A stretch of 38,566 bases of DNA, taken from positions 1 through 38,566 of the forward strand of contig JAJDXV010000143.1 in NCBI GenBank assembly GCA_022823085.1. Reading direction: 5' to 3'. The stretch is from Candidatus Poribacteria bacterium. Its GTDB lineage: Bacteria; Poribacteria; WGA-4E; WGA-3G. The notes beneath the pieces are model-generated. The model did no database searches. It had not been told where the DNA came from and worked only from the letters and a program-made list of their open reading frames with translations. How positions within the stretch are numbered: position 1 is the stretch's first letter; each line of letters begins with the position of its first letter. Position numbers and translations under genes: made by a program. This document shows positions 15,966 through 24,467 of the stretch, piece after piece.

Positions 15966-16739
15966 TTGCTACCGATTACAACGATATGGTGGCGCGAAAT
16001 CATCAGGTTCTATCGGCAACGGAGCCGGCTCTTCAGTGCTATCGCACAACCTCTGATATTTTGGATCCTCATTGGCACTGGACTAAGCGCCTCGTTTCAA
16101 CCCGCTGGTACCTCGGACGAAACCGGGTATATCGCATACTTTTATCCCGGCATCGTCGTTTTAGTCTTGCTTTTTACGTCCATTTTCGCTACAATTTCTG
16201 TCGTGAATGATCGACGCGAAGGATTTCTGCAGAGTATACTCGTCGCACCTGTACCCCGGTGGCAGATCGTCCTCGCACAGGCGTTGGGCGGAACAACGCT
16301 CGCACTTTTACAAGGGCTGCTCCTGCTGCTCCTGAGCCCCATGGTAGGCATTCGGTTTGGCGCGACATCACTCTTACTTTCGATCGGTGTTATGACACTT
16401 CTGGCGTTCGGACTGACAAACCTTGGACTCCTAATCGCATGGCGGATGGAGTCTACACAAGGGTTTCACGCGATTATGAATCTCTTGCTTATTCCGATTT
16501 GGCTACTTTCGGGCGCGTTTTTCCCGAGTACAGGTGTACCCGGTTGGTTAGCATGGGTAATGAAGTTCAATCCGTTAACGTATGGGCTCGCAGCTTTTCG
16601 ACATAGCCTCTACCTTGACACTACCACAAAAGCATTTGGTGAAGGTGCACCTTGGGCACTTTCTATGCTGATTACCGGCCTGTTTTGTGTTTTGACTTAT
16701 GTAGGCGCGACACTTACCGCGTCTGCACAAGCGAACTAA
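15966..16739 (+). CDS. ABC-2 type exporter permease
   Basis: About 257 aa with six hydrophobic segments typical of ABC-2 membrane proteins, and the family region YFYPGIVVLVLLFTSIF followed by FLQSILVAPVPRWQIVLAQALGG. LSGAFFPSTGVPGWLAWVMK near residue 190 and NPLTYGLAAFR are also characteristic of DrrB/NodJ-like permeases. The open frame extends upstream to 15915, but those 17 residues would come from the repeat element. TTG 15966, with AAGGA at 15949-15953, is the likely start. It forms the exporter with the ATPase before it; cargo is unknown. Confidence 0.9.
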   Translation: MLPITTIWWREIIRFYRQRSRLFSAIAQPLIFWILIGTGLSASFQPAGTSDETGYIAYFYPGIVVLVLLFTSIFATISVVNDRREGFLQSILVAPVPRWQIVLAQALGGTTLALLQGLLLLLLSPMVGIRFGATSLLLSIGVMTLLAFGLTNLGLLIAWRMESTQGFHAIMNLLLIPIWLLSGAFFPSTGVPGWLAWVMKFNPLTYGLAAFRHSLYLDTTTKAFGEGAPWALSMLITGLFCVLTYVGATLTASAQAN

Positions 16740-16742
16740 ATA

Positions 16743-16865
16743 GTTATCGGTTAAATTTATAGCGATCAGTTGGCAACAATCTCCCCAGTGTGGCGTACGC
16801 CAAAAAGTCGTGAATTGTTGCATCAAAATCTCTTAACCGACAACTGATAACTGACAACCGATAAC
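16743..16865. repeat. Nested-palindrome miniature element before coxB
   Basis: The outer arms GTTATCGGTT (16743-16752) and AACCGATAAC (16856-16865) are perfect inverted repeats. Within them GCAACAAT (16773-16780) pairs with ATTGTTGC (16814-16821), and GGCGTACGCC (16792-16801) is a perfect palindrome near the centre. The 123-bp element ends nine bases before the coxB Shine-Dalgarno. It has no coding capacity and resembles a MITE-like repeat. Confidence 0.65.
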
Positions 16866-16883
16866 CCTTAAAAGGAGGATTTG

Positions 16884-17567
16884 ATGCTTCGATGGCTACC
16901 TGAGAACATATCAACGTACGGGCAAGGCGTTGATAACCTCTTTCACGCAATTTATTATATTACACTCATTGTGCTAATCCTGGTGATGGCAACCCTGATT
17001 GTGTTCCTGATTAAATATCGCCATCAGGAAGGGAAGAGGGCGACCTACATTGAAGGAAGCACAACCTTAGAGATTGTCTGGACAGCAGCGACGACGGTGA
17101 TTGTCTTTGTACTGGCTATGTTCAGCTACCCACAGTGGAATAAGATTAAATCACCGAACAGCTTCCCTGAGAAACCAGATGTTGTCGTCCAAGTCAGTGG
17201 AAAGCAGTTCAACTGGGATATGACATACCCTGGACCCGATAACGAATTCGAGACAGACGATGACCTGACATTGGAAAACGAACTGCATGTACCTATCAAC
17301 GCGGTCGTGCATATCCGGTTAACCTCCATCGATGTCATTCACAGTTTCTTTGTCCCGCAATTGAGACTTAAGCAAGACGCATTGCCCAACAGATTTATCA
17401 ATGTCTGGTTTGAGGCGACAAAGGCAGGACGCTATGAAATTCCGTGTGCTGAACTCTGTGGGTTCGGACACTCTGGGATGCTCGGCTACCTTAATGTGCA
17501 TGCACAAGCCGATTACGATGCTTGGGTGCAAGAAAGATGGCCCCAGCAGGCTGAAGGAGGACAATAA
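16884..17567 (+). CDS. coxB: Cytochrome c oxidase subunit II
   Basis: About 227 aa. Two N-terminal membrane helices (about 15-40 and 60-80) precede a cupredoxin domain holding the binuclear CuA site: a His in DVIHSFFVPQ (about 155) and CAELCGFGHSGM (about 190-201), with both Cys, the Glu-bearing loop, His and Met. The quinol/cytochrome c side is favoured by the intact CuA ligands, so this is a cytochrome c oxidase, not a quinol oxidase. No cytochrome c domain is fused. ATG 16884 follows GGAGG (16874-16878) by five bases; a TTG one codon earlier is less likely. coxA follows after two bases. Confidence 0.95.
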   Translation: MLRWLPENISTYGQGVDNLFHAIYYITLIVLILVMATLIVFLIKYRHQEGKRATYIEGSTTLEIVWTAATTVIVFVLAMFSYPQWNKIKSPNSFPEKPDVVVQVSGKQFNWDMTYPGPDNEFETDDDLTLENELHVPINAVVHIRLTSIDVIHSFFVPQLRLKQDALPNRFINVWFEATKAGRYEIPCAELCGFGHSGMLGYLNVHAQADYDAWVQERWPQQAEGGQ

Positions 17568-17569
17568 AG

Positions 17570-19393
17570 ATGCACGATAACGAACATACAGAACAGCATC
17601 ACGAAGAAAGTTTTATAAGTAAATATATCTTTTCGCTCGACCACAAGATGATCGGTAAGCAGTTCCTTATTTATGGCCTGCTCATGTTTTTCCTCGGTGG
17701 CGGGCTTGCGCTGCTCTTTAGATGGCAACTCGCATATCCTGAAAAACCCTTACCCGTCATCGGCGCATCGCAACAATACATGGAAGAAGGCGAAGTCGTC
17801 ACCGGCGCAGATAGGATGTGGGAACGCATCTACGAATCCGAGAAAGAAGAATGGCTCGAAGTAAATATGCCTAACGGAGTCGTTGAACCCGCATTTTACA
17901 ACATGCTCTTTACGATGCATGCCACCGTTATGGTGTTCTTCGTCGTCGTACCCCTCCTGGTCGGTGCTTTCGGGAATTTCCTAATCCCTTTGATGATTGG
18001 AACACGCGATATGGCGTTTCCGATCCTCAACATGCTCTCTTTTTGGTTTGCCGTTCTCGCAGCAATTATCATGATGACCGGGTTCTTTGTACCAGGCGGA
18101 CACGCAGCAGCCGGATGGACAGGCTATACACCGCTTTCTTCAGATGCACAGTGGACAGGCGTGGAATGGGGACAAATCCTCTGGGGACTTAGCCTCTTTG
18201 TTCAAGGGTTATCTTCCCTTGTTGGGTCTATTAACTACATCACGACGATCATTAATATGCGGGCACCCGGAATGACGTTCTTCCGAATGCCATTGGTCAT
18301 CTGGTCGCTTTTCATCGTCGCAATCCTTTTGCTACTCGCTTTCCCCGTACTGTCGTCTGCAATTGTACTTCTCGTCTTTGATAGGCTTGCCGGAACAACG
18401 TTCTTCACCGCAACACCCGAAGGCGGCGGCGATCCATTGCTCTGGCAACACCTGTTCTGGTTCTTCGGACACCCAGAAGTCTACATCCTTATCTTGCCCG
18501 GTATGGGGATCGCTTCCGAATTGATCGCTGTCTTTTCACGCAAACCCATCTTCGGTTATCGCTCCATGGTCTACGCAATGATCGCTATCGCATTTTTGGG
18601 ATGGATCGTCTGGGGACACCACATGTTCCAGAGCGGTATGCGTCCCGGCTTAGGTTCGATATTCATGACGACAACTATGCTCATCGCAGTGCCTTCAGCG
18701 ATTAAGACCTTTAACTGGCTCGGAACCATGTTCCGAGGGTCTATCCGATTCACAACGCCGATGCTTCACGGCATCGCTTTCGTTTCGATGTTTGTGATTG
18801 GTGGACTCAGCGGTATCTACATGGCAAACACGCCTGTCGATATTTACGTCCACGATACCTACTACATTGTGGCGCATATTCACTACGTTGTGTTCGGTGG
18901 AAGTCTGTTCGCTATTTTCGGCGGCATCATCTTCTGGTTCCCGAAAATGTATGGACGCTATATGAACGATGCACTCTCCAAAATCCATTTTTGGTTGACT
19001 TTCATCGCATTCAACTGCACATTCTTCCCGATGCATATCCTCGGTGTCGGTGGACACATGCGACGAATCTCTAACCCACAGCAGTATGAGTTCCTCCAAG
19101 GATTTGAAGGCATGAATATCTTTATCACGATGAGCGCGTTCACACTCGGTTTCGCACAATTGATACTCGTCTTCAACTTCTTCTGGAGCATATACAAAGG
19201 CAAAGTCGCTGAACAGAATCCGTGGCACGTAACCACCTTGGAATGGGAAGCACCGACACCCGTACCGCACGGAAACTTCGGTCAAATTCCAACTGTCTAC
19301 CGCGGTCCCTATGAATATAGTGTACCGGGCGAAGAATCTGATTGGATTCCGCAGGCACAGCCTGAACACGCACCCGCAACAAGCGGCGACTAA
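17570..19393 (+). CDS. coxA: Cytochrome c oxidase subunit I
   Basis: 607-aa heme-copper oxidase catalytic subunit. Visible ligands are the low-spin heme His in TMHATVMVFF, CuB and cross-linked Tyr in GHPEVYI, the CuB His pair in GHHMFQSG, and the high-spin and low-spin heme His in HDTYYIVAHIHYV. The Glu in HPEV points to the A1-type proton channel. A 60-residue loop after helix I (EEGEVVTGADRMWERIYES) is longer than in mitochondrial-type subunits. It reduces O2 at the heme a3-CuB centre with electrons from CuA. The start is well supported by AAGGAGG inside the coxB end. It is translationally close to coxB. Confidence 0.97.
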   Translation: MHDNEHTEQHHEESFISKYIFSLDHKMIGKQFLIYGLLMFFLGGGLALLFRWQLAYPEKPLPVIGASQQYMEEGEVVTGADRMWERIYESEKEEWLEVNMPNGVVEPAFYNMLFTMHATVMVFFVVVPLLVGAFGNFLIPLMIGTRDMAFPILNMLSFWFAVLAAIIMMTGFFVPGGHAAAGWTGYTPLSSDAQWTGVEWGQILWGLSLFVQGLSSLVGSINYITTIINMRAPGMTFFRMPLVIWSLFIVAILLLLAFPVLSSAIVLLVFDRLAGTTFFTATPEGGGDPLLWQHLFWFFGHPEVYILILPGMGIASELIAVFSRKPIFGYRSMVYAMIAIAFLGWIVWGHHMFQSGMRPGLGSIFMTTTMLIAVPSAIKTFNWLGTMFRGSIRFTTPMLHGIAFVSMFVIGGLSGIYMANTPVDIYVHDTYYIVAHIHYVVFGGSLFAIFGGIIFWFPKMYGRYMNDALSKIHFWLTFIAFNCTFFPMHILGVGGHMRRISNPQQYEFLQGFEGMNIFITMSAFTLGFAQLILVFNFFWSIYKGKVAEQNPWHVTTLEWEAPTPVPHGNFGQIPTVYRGPYEYSVPGEESDWIPQAQPEHAPATSGD

Positions 19394-19492
19394 AACAAAA
19401 AATTGGAACGGAAGAACGGAAGGATGGTAACCCCAACCTTCCAAACTTCCAACCAAGGTCTTTCATACTTTTGCTTTTTTGGGAAATTTGGC

Positions 19493-20437
19493 ATGCAGCA
19501 ACACGCAAGTTATAGTCCATGGCTACACAGAACGGCACGCCTCACCGCAGGCGCGACGTTCTTGTTGATTGTCATCGGCGGAATTGTAACAAGCACGGAT
19601 TCCGGATTGGCGGTCCCTGATTGGCCAACAACCTTCGGGTACAATATGTTTCTCTACCCCCTATCAGAGATGGTCGGCGGGATCCTATATGAACATAGCC
19701 ATCGACTCATGGGATCCCTCGTCGGAATGTTAACGATCGCGCTCTTCGTCTTGATATTGGCAAGAGATTCCCGCAAATGGCTAAAATGGCTCGGACTCGC
19801 TGCCTTGGTCGCTGTCATTGTACAAGGCGTACTCGGTGGACTCCGGGTTACGCAAATTAACCGCAACTTCGCCATAGTGCATGCCTGTCTCGCACAAGCA
19901 TTTTTCGCACTGCTCTGTGGCATCGCATGGTTCGCTTCTCGGGATTGGTGGAACGATAAAACTGAGACCGCGGCACGTAAAGGCGAGGTCCCCTCGTCCT
20001 CACTAAGACGGCTAAGCCTGATGACGACATGCTTCATTTACGTGCAGCTTATCTTTGGTGCAGTTCTGCGGCATACAGGGAGCAGGCTCGACGCACATCT
20101 ACTTTTCGCTTTCTTGGTCGCGCTGCATGTCTTTTTGCTCGTACGACGTATCTTAACAACGAACGGTGAAACAGAGAGGATTGGGCAACCGATGCCGTTA
20201 CTACTGCTCGGACTGCTTGCTGTTCAACTAATGCTGGGCACCGGAGCGTTTTTCGCGAAACTAACTGCATTCGGTCAAACATTCGCGGAAGCACTCACAG
20301 TCACAATTACCACTGCACACGTTGCAGTCGGCGCACTCATGTTGGTCAGCAGTTTTGTGTTGACCCTAAAAATCTATCGGTTCACTGATGCACATAGACC
20401 TGTACTGGTTCGCGATTTGAAACCAACTTCATACTAG
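19493..20437 (+). CDS. ctaA: Heme A synthase (CtaA/COX15 family)
   Basis: About 314 aa with eight membrane segments. Family hallmarks are GGIVTSTDSGLAVPDWP (about 26-42), YEHSHRLMGS with its conserved His, NFAIVHACLAQ, RHTGSRLDAH and TAHVAVGAL, giving the four heme-binding His. The enzyme oxidises the C8 methyl of heme O to make heme A for subunit I. The frame is open upstream to 19403, but the first 30 residues are unlike the family and overlap an imperfect GGAAG/CTTCC inverted repeat. ATG 19493 is preferred, though its ribosome-binding site is weak. The neighbour ctaB makes the substrate. Confidence 0.92.
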   Translation: MQQHASYSPWLHRTARLTAGATFLLIVIGGIVTSTDSGLAVPDWPTTFGYNMFLYPLSEMVGGILYEHSHRLMGSLVGMLTIALFVLILARDSRKWLKWLGLAALVAVIVQGVLGGLRVTQINRNFAIVHACLAQAFFALLCGIAWFASRDWWNDKTETAARKGEVPSSSLRRLSLMTTCFIYVQLIFGAVLRHTGSRLDAHLLFAFLVALHVFLLVRRILTTNGETERIGQPMPLLLLGLLAVQLMLGTGAFFAKLTAFGQTFAEALTVTITTAHVAVGALMLVSSFVLTLKIYRFTDAHRPVLVRDLKPTSY

Positions 20438-20503
20438 TTCGTGAACAATACAGAATCTGTCAGACATCTTCATAATCCAGATCCGGTTGACTGAATCGGA
20501 AAC

Positions 20504-20569
20504 CACCGTGAAACGAAATTGTGAGCGATCAGCGAACAATTTGTCTTAGCTTTACATTGTGGAACGGTG
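20504..20569 (+). repeat. Structured leader element, short type, with loop insertion (copy 9)
   Basis: CACCG (20504-20508) pairs with CGGTG (20565-20569), identical to copy 7. The conserved loop is split after TGAAACGAA by 41 extra bases (20518-20558) and resumes with GTGGAA. It ends 22 nt before ATG 20592. The insertion contains an AATTGT/ACAATT inverted repeat. Confidence 0.6.
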
Positions 20570-20591
20570 ACCAAAGTTAATAGTTTAAAAA

Positions 20592-21518
20592 ATGCGTTCA
20601 ACAACGGTAACGTTACCAGACAAAACAGGGACAGCAAGTCCACCGTCGAAGCACACAGTCGTCGTACGGCGTGCCGCTGACTATGTCGAGCTCGTCAAAC
20701 CGAGACTGGTTCTGATGATCCTCATCACGACCGCAGCAGGTTTCTATCTCGGCGCACAACAGACAGTGGATTGGATGTTCTGTTTGCATACCATGATCGG
20801 GGCAGGGCTGACCGCAGCAGGCGTATTAGGACTTAATCAATACCTTGAACGCGATGCAGATGCAAAGATGAAACGGACACAAGACAGACCGCTCCCAGGC
20901 GGAAGAATGCGTCCATTGGAGGCACTTGTCGTCGGTGCTCTTCTCACTGGCAGCGGTATGCTTTACCTGACGTTCATCGTCAATATCTTAAGTGGGTTCG
21001 TCATTTCGCTGATAGTCGTCAGTTATCTATTTCTCTATACACCACTGAAGCGAAAGACTTCTCTGTGTACATTGATCGGTGCTGTACCGGGCGCGCTCCC
21101 ACCCGTTGTCGGATGGGTCGCAGCGCGCGGCACCTTAACAGGTGAAGCCTGGGTGTTATTTGCGATACTCTTCTTGTGGCAGCTGCCACATTCGCTTGCA
21201 ATCGCCTATATCTATCGCGAAGACTACGCAAAAGCCGGATTCCGATTGTTGCCGGTTATACATCCAGATGGCGCAAGCACATGTCGTCAAATTGTGGTTA
21301 ATTGTGTCGCACTCTTCGGTATAGGCTTGTTACCGACATGGTACAACATCGCCGGTAGCGTCTATTTCTTCACAGCACTGCTGGCGGGAGGCGCGTTCCT
21401 CGCAATCGGGATTTATTTGGCGCGCACACGTTCGATGCAGGCGGCGCGCTATCTATTATACGCCTCGTTGCTCTATCTGCCAATCGTATTTATCACGATG
21501 GCTTTCGATAAAATTTGA
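20592..21518 (+). CDS. ctaB: Protoheme IX farnesyltransferase (heme O synthase)
   Basis: 308-aa polytopic UbiA-family prenyltransferase. The first Asp-rich motif region is NQYLERDADAKMKRTQDRP (about 79-97) and the second TPLKRKT...GAVPGALPPVVGW (about 152-177). KPRLVLMILITTAAGFYLGA opens the membrane domain. It adds a farnesyl group to protoheme to make heme O, which CtaA converts to heme A. It lies between ctaA and coxC in a compact oxidase locus. Its ATG is preceded by a structured leader element and no obvious Shine-Dalgarno. Confidence 0.94.
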   Translation: MRSTTVTLPDKTGTASPPSKHTVVVRRAADYVELVKPRLVLMILITTAAGFYLGAQQTVDWMFCLHTMIGAGLTAAGVLGLNQYLERDADAKMKRTQDRPLPGGRMRPLEALVVGALLTGSGMLYLTFIVNILSGFVISLIVVSYLFLYTPLKRKTSLCTLIGAVPGALPPVVGWVAARGTLTGEAWVLFAILFLWQLPHSLAIAYIYREDYAKAGFRLLPVIHPDGASTCRQIVVNCVALFGIGLLPTWYNIAGSVYFFTALLAGGAFLAIGIYLARTRSMQAARYLLYASLLYLPIVFITMAFDKI

Positions 21519-21534
21519 TGAGGACCTGAAAAAC

Positions 21535-21798
21535 ATGAATGCACCGGAGTATAGAAAGCGAAATCTCCGCCTCGGTATTATCTTATCCGGGCTGTTTGTT
21601 GTCCTGTTTATCATCGCAACGAGGATAATGATTACAGGGAGCAAAGTACCGCCTGCTGTTGAAGGCACAATGGAGCGTATTAAAACGCCAGTTTTGGGGA
21701 TCATCGGGGTGTTCCTTGTTATCGTGGCAGTCGTTGAGATTGCCCTCCGGATTGTAAAGCGCAGAGTACGTGAAAATGGAAACCCAGAATCACATTGA
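21535..21798 (+). CDS. Small two-helix membrane protein of unknown function in the cox locus
   Basis: 87 aa with a basic N-terminus (YRKRNLRLG) and two hydrophobic helices (about 13-31 and 49-68), followed by a basic tail. GAGGA lies about ten bases before ATG 21535. The end overlaps the start of the following coxC by 23 bases. No family is recognised. Its position suggests an accessory oxidase subunit or assembly protein; this is inference. Confidence 0.7.
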   Translation: MNAPEYRKRNLRLGIILSGLFVVLFIIATRIMITGSKVPPAVEGTMERIKTPVLGIIGVFLVIVAVVEIALRIVKRRVRENGNPESH

Positions 21799-22369
21799 CG
21801 TTCGCGAACGTCCACCTTTGAGTAACGCACGATTAGCAATATTAGTTCTGCTCGGCGCAGAGACAATGCTGTTTTCGGGGCTTATCGGAGCATTTCTTGT
21901 GTTTCGTGTCGGGAACGTCACCTGGCCCCCACCATCGCATATCGGGATTGAACTCCCACGCATCGTAACCGGCATCAATACGGCTTTACTTCTCATCAGC
22001 GGTTACACAATGTTTCAAGCGTGGCGCGCAATCCAGAAAGAAAAAGTAAAGCAGCTCCGTAATTGGCTCTTAATCACAGGTGTACTTGGACTACTCTTTC
22101 TCGGTATACAGGGAAGCGAATGGGTCCAACTCATTCGCAAAGGACTGACACTCCAATCCGGTGTCTATGGCGGCATCTTTTATGTACTGATCGGATGCCA
22201 TGCCGTTCACGTGCTAAGTGCTGTCATCTGGGTGTTCACGGTACTCGGTATGGCGATCGCTGGACGGTTCTCAGCTGAACAGTACACCGGTGTTGATACC
22301 TGTACAATCTACTGGGTTTTTGTTGTCGCACTCTGGCCAATTCTCTATGTGTTGGTTTATCTCACGTAG
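21776..22369 (+). CDS. coxC: Cytochrome c oxidase subunit III, first paralogue
   Basis: About 197 aa with five membrane helices, as in short bacterial subunit III. Typical segments are ETMLFSGLIGAFLVFR (about 27), FLGIQGSEWVQLIRKGLTL (about 108), FYVLIGCHAVHVLSAV (about 132) and YWVFVVALWPILYVLVYL at the end. Subunit III stabilises the subunit I core and influences proton uptake. A GTG at 21770 is also possible, but ATG 21776 is preferred. A second, only distantly similar coxC follows at 22801. Confidence 0.88.
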   Translation: METQNHIDVRERPPLSNARLAILVLLGAETMLFSGLIGAFLVFRVGNVTWPPPSHIGIELPRIVTGINTALLLISGYTMFQAWRAIQKEKVKQLRNWLLITGVLGLLFLGIQGSEWVQLIRKGLTLQSGVYGGIFYVLIGCHAVHVLSAVIWVFTVLGMAIAGRFSAEQYTGVDTCTIYWVFVVALWPILYVLVYLT

Positions 22370-22447
22370 GGCTTACGCACCCGTTGCAGGCTTTTTCTTC
22401 AGGGTTGTAACCCCGCCGTAGTGCATCATGAAAGGAAAGGTGTCAGA

Positions 22448-22672
22448 ATGTCCAGATTTTTTTTCGCGGTGACGCTCTTGATAGTCGTTATGCTCATCGT
22501 ACCGACATATCTTGAGGCGTGTCCCGCCTGTAAAACACTTGATGATCCTATCAGTAAAGGCTTTAATTTTAGTATCCTATTTATGATGGCAATGCCGTTT
22601 GCTGTTTTCACAGTCATCGGCGGCACGGTTTTCTGGCATTACCGGCGCGCAAATAGGGAACCGATGGACTAA
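22448..22672 (+). CDS. Small CPAC-motif membrane protein
   Basis: About 74 aa. A signal-peptide-like helix ends at LEACPACKTLDDPISKGFNFS, so a CxxC pair would face the periplasm at about residues 25-28, followed by one membrane helix (MMAMPFAVFTVIGGTVFW) and a short basic tail. GGAAAGG lies about ten bases before ATG 22448; the frame also opens at 22421. Similar small proteins accompany cox genes in planctomycete-like bacteria, to my recollection. The CxxC could bind copper or take part in thiol exchange; neither is shown. Confidence 0.7.
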   Translation: MSRFFFAVTLLIVVMLIVPTYLEACPACKTLDDPISKGFNFSILFMMAMPFAVFTVIGGTVFWHYRRANREPMD

Positions 22673-22746
22673 AAACCATATAATCAAAGTAGTTGATAGC
22701 CATTCAACTGATGACCGATAACTAATAGAACTTACGCACTTCATCG

Positions 22747-22773
22747 GTAGGGGCGGTTTCAAACCGCACCTAC
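22747..22773. repeat. Imperfect 13-bp palindrome before second coxC
   Basis: GTAGGGGCGGTTT pairs with AAACCGCACCTAC with one mismatch and a one-base loop. It belongs with the GGCGCGGTT palindrome at 14797. Upstream (about 22690-22730) lies a remnant of the CCGATAACT-type repeat. Confidence 0.55.
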
Positions 22774-22800
22774 TCGTAGACGGAAAGGAGTTTAAATATA

Positions 22801-23451
22801 GTGGAACACGCTACGACTTTAGACCACACTGAAGACGTATACGAACCTTCGCTAACACCCGATAGCCTCGGTAAACTCGGCATGTGGGTTTTCCTCGTCG
22901 GCGATACCATGTCTTTTGGCGCATTGCTGGCGGCTTATGCAGCTGTCCGAGTTGGCGCAGGCGCAATCGGTTGGGTACCACCAGACGAAATCCTCGGTAT
23001 TAACCTAACCGCTTTTATGACATTCCTACTAATATGCAGTAGTGTCACCATGGTGAAAGCACTGGAATCTATTCAGAGCGGCAATGTGTCCCGCATGTGC
23101 ATGTTTCTCGGTTTAACAATCGCGGGAGGAGTCATTTTCTTAGGACTACAAGTCTATGAATGGTACCACCTCATTACCCACGGATTGACGCTTACCGAGA
23201 TTCCCGCTCACGGGTTAAAGAGTGATATTATAAGCGGTTCAAACCTCTTCGGTCCAACTTTCTACGCGATCACAGGTTTCCACGGATTGCACGTGACAGG
23301 GGGCGTTATCTATCTCGCTGTGATATTGGTACACGGCTTGCGAGGAAGATATACCGCCGAGTTTAACCATGAAGTAGAAATCGTCGGACTCTATTGGCAC
23401 TTCGTTGACCTTATCTGGATTATGGTCTTCACCTTTATCTATCTATTGTAG
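22801..23451 (+). CDS. coxC: Cytochrome c oxidase subunit III, second paralogue
   Basis: 216 aa with five helices. Subunit III features include GMWVFLVGDTMSFGALLAAY (about 22-41), FLGLQVYEWYHLITHGLTL (about 117), FYAITGFHGLHVTGGVIYL (about 157) and the ending GLYWHFVDLIWIMVFTFIYLL, the classical WHFVD motif. It is closer to canonical CoxC than the first paralogue. GTG 22801 is preceded by AAAGGAG at about twelve bases. Subunit IV follows 12 bases later, so this paralogue is probably in the assembled aa3 enzyme. Confidence 0.92.
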   Translation: MEHATTLDHTEDVYEPSLTPDSLGKLGMWVFLVGDTMSFGALLAAYAAVRVGAGAIGWVPPDEILGINLTAFMTFLLICSSVTMVKALESIQSGNVSRMCMFLGLTIAGGVIFLGLQVYEWYHLITHGLTLTEIPAHGLKSDIISGSNLFGPTFYAITGFHGLHVTGGVIYLAVILVHGLRGRYTAEFNHEVEIVGLYWHFVDLIWIMVFTFIYLL

Positions 23452-23463
23452 GAGGACATAGTA

Positions 23464-23802
23464 ATGGCACAGGATGGACATAAAGAACACCCGAAATACA
23501 TGAACATCTTCTGGTGGCTCCTCGGACTCACTATTGTTGAGGTCGCTGTCGCAATCCCTGAGTACTCGATTGTACTCAAAGCGATACTGCTCATCGGGTT
23601 GGCATCTTCTAAAGCCGCACTCGTCGCTATCTATTTTATGCACCTGAAGTTTGAAAGAAAGACATTAGCAGTTATCGTGATAACGCCGTTTCTGATCTGC
23701 GTTTTTCTCGTCATTATGCTGATGCCTGACCTCACATTAGACGGACGCATCGAAGGCATCGAAAAACCGGCAGCAGAAGTTATGGATACATCAGCGCACT
23801 AA
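23464..23802 (+). CDS. coxD: Cytochrome c oxidase subunit IV family protein
   Basis: 112 aa with three membrane helices. KYMNIFWWLLGLTIVEVAVA, SKAALVAIYFMHLKFERKTL and VIVITPFLICVFLVIMLMPD are typical of the small prokaryotic COX4 family, with the family's FMHL core intact. It stabilises the oxidase. GGAGG sits about ten bases before ATG 23464. The next gene is SCO. Confidence 0.9.
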   Translation: MAQDGHKEHPKYMNIFWWLLGLTIVEVAVAIPEYSIVLKAILLIGLASSKAALVAIYFMHLKFERKTLAVIVITPFLICVFLVIMLMPDLTLDGRIEGIEKPAAEVMDTSAH

Positions 23803-23825
23803 CGCATAAGGGTCCGGTTTGGAAC

Positions 23826-24467
23826 ATGGAAGCACAAACCGATAAGGTCATCAACGAGAAGCGGAGAATTGACGGAAGCACCCTCATCTGGGTAGCCCTC
23901 GGTGTCATCATTATCGTCATCGCAGGAATTAACTTGTGGTCGGTGTTTGATATGAAGTCAGAGTTATCGCCTGAGCCTGAGATAGTTGAAGCCCGCGTAC
24001 CAGATTTTCGTTTAACGAACCAGCAAGGACAGCCGTTAAGCCTCTCCGATATGGCTGGCAAAATTTGGATCGCAGATTTCATCTTCACCAATTGCCCAAC
24101 GATCTGTCCAGCGATGACACAAGAAATGGCGCGCCTACAATCCGAATTTGTTACGGATCCGGTCTATTTCGTCTCGTTCTCCGTGGACCCGGAACGGGAT
24201 ACCGTGGAGGTGCTCTCGCGCTACGCAAAAGCCTACGGTGCGGACGATAGACGCTGGCACTTTCTCACCGGTGAGAAGGCGGATATTTACCAATTAGCCG
24301 AAAAAGGGTTTAGTTTAGCCGCTGGGCACAACGGCAGTGAGATACTCCATAGCCCACGTTTCGTTCTCATGAAGCCGGACGGGAACATCTACGACGACTA
24401 CGACAGTCGGAGTAGACCCGCGATGCTCCGACTACGGCGAGATGTCAAAGCACTCCTTAAAAAATGA
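23826..24467 (+). CDS. SCO1/SenC family copper chaperone
   Basis: 213 aa with an N-terminal membrane anchor (about 19-37) and a thioredoxin-like fold. FTNCPTICPAMTQEM (about 89-103) contains the copper-binding CxxxC, SVDPERDT is the conserved Asp-bearing loop, and LHSPRFVLMKPDG (about 178) supplies the copper-binding His. It loads or reduces the CuA site of CoxB. ATG 23826 lacks a strong Shine-Dalgarno. The stop overlaps the next start as ATGA. Confidence 0.93.
   Translation: MEAQTDKVINEKRRIDGSTLIWVALGVIIIVIAGINLWSVFDMKSELSPEPEIVEARVPDFRLTNQQGQPLSLSDMAGKIWIADFIFTNCPTICPAMTQEMARLQSEFVTDPVYFVSFSVDPERDTVEVLSRYAKAYGADDRRWHFLTGEKADIYQLAEKGFSLAAGHNGSEILHSPRFVLMKPDGNIYDDYDSRSRPAMLRLRRDVKALLKK

Noticed and set aside
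14828..16739. Naming the ABC pair CcmA/CcmB (heme exporter)
   Set aside because: The ATPase is longer than CcmA and has a DrrA/NatA-type C-terminal extension; the permease looks like ABC-2/DrrB. Context alone is not enough.
18695..19456. 253-residue minus-strand frame opposite coxA
   Set aside because: It lies antisense to a strongly conserved oxidase gene and shows no recognisable domain.
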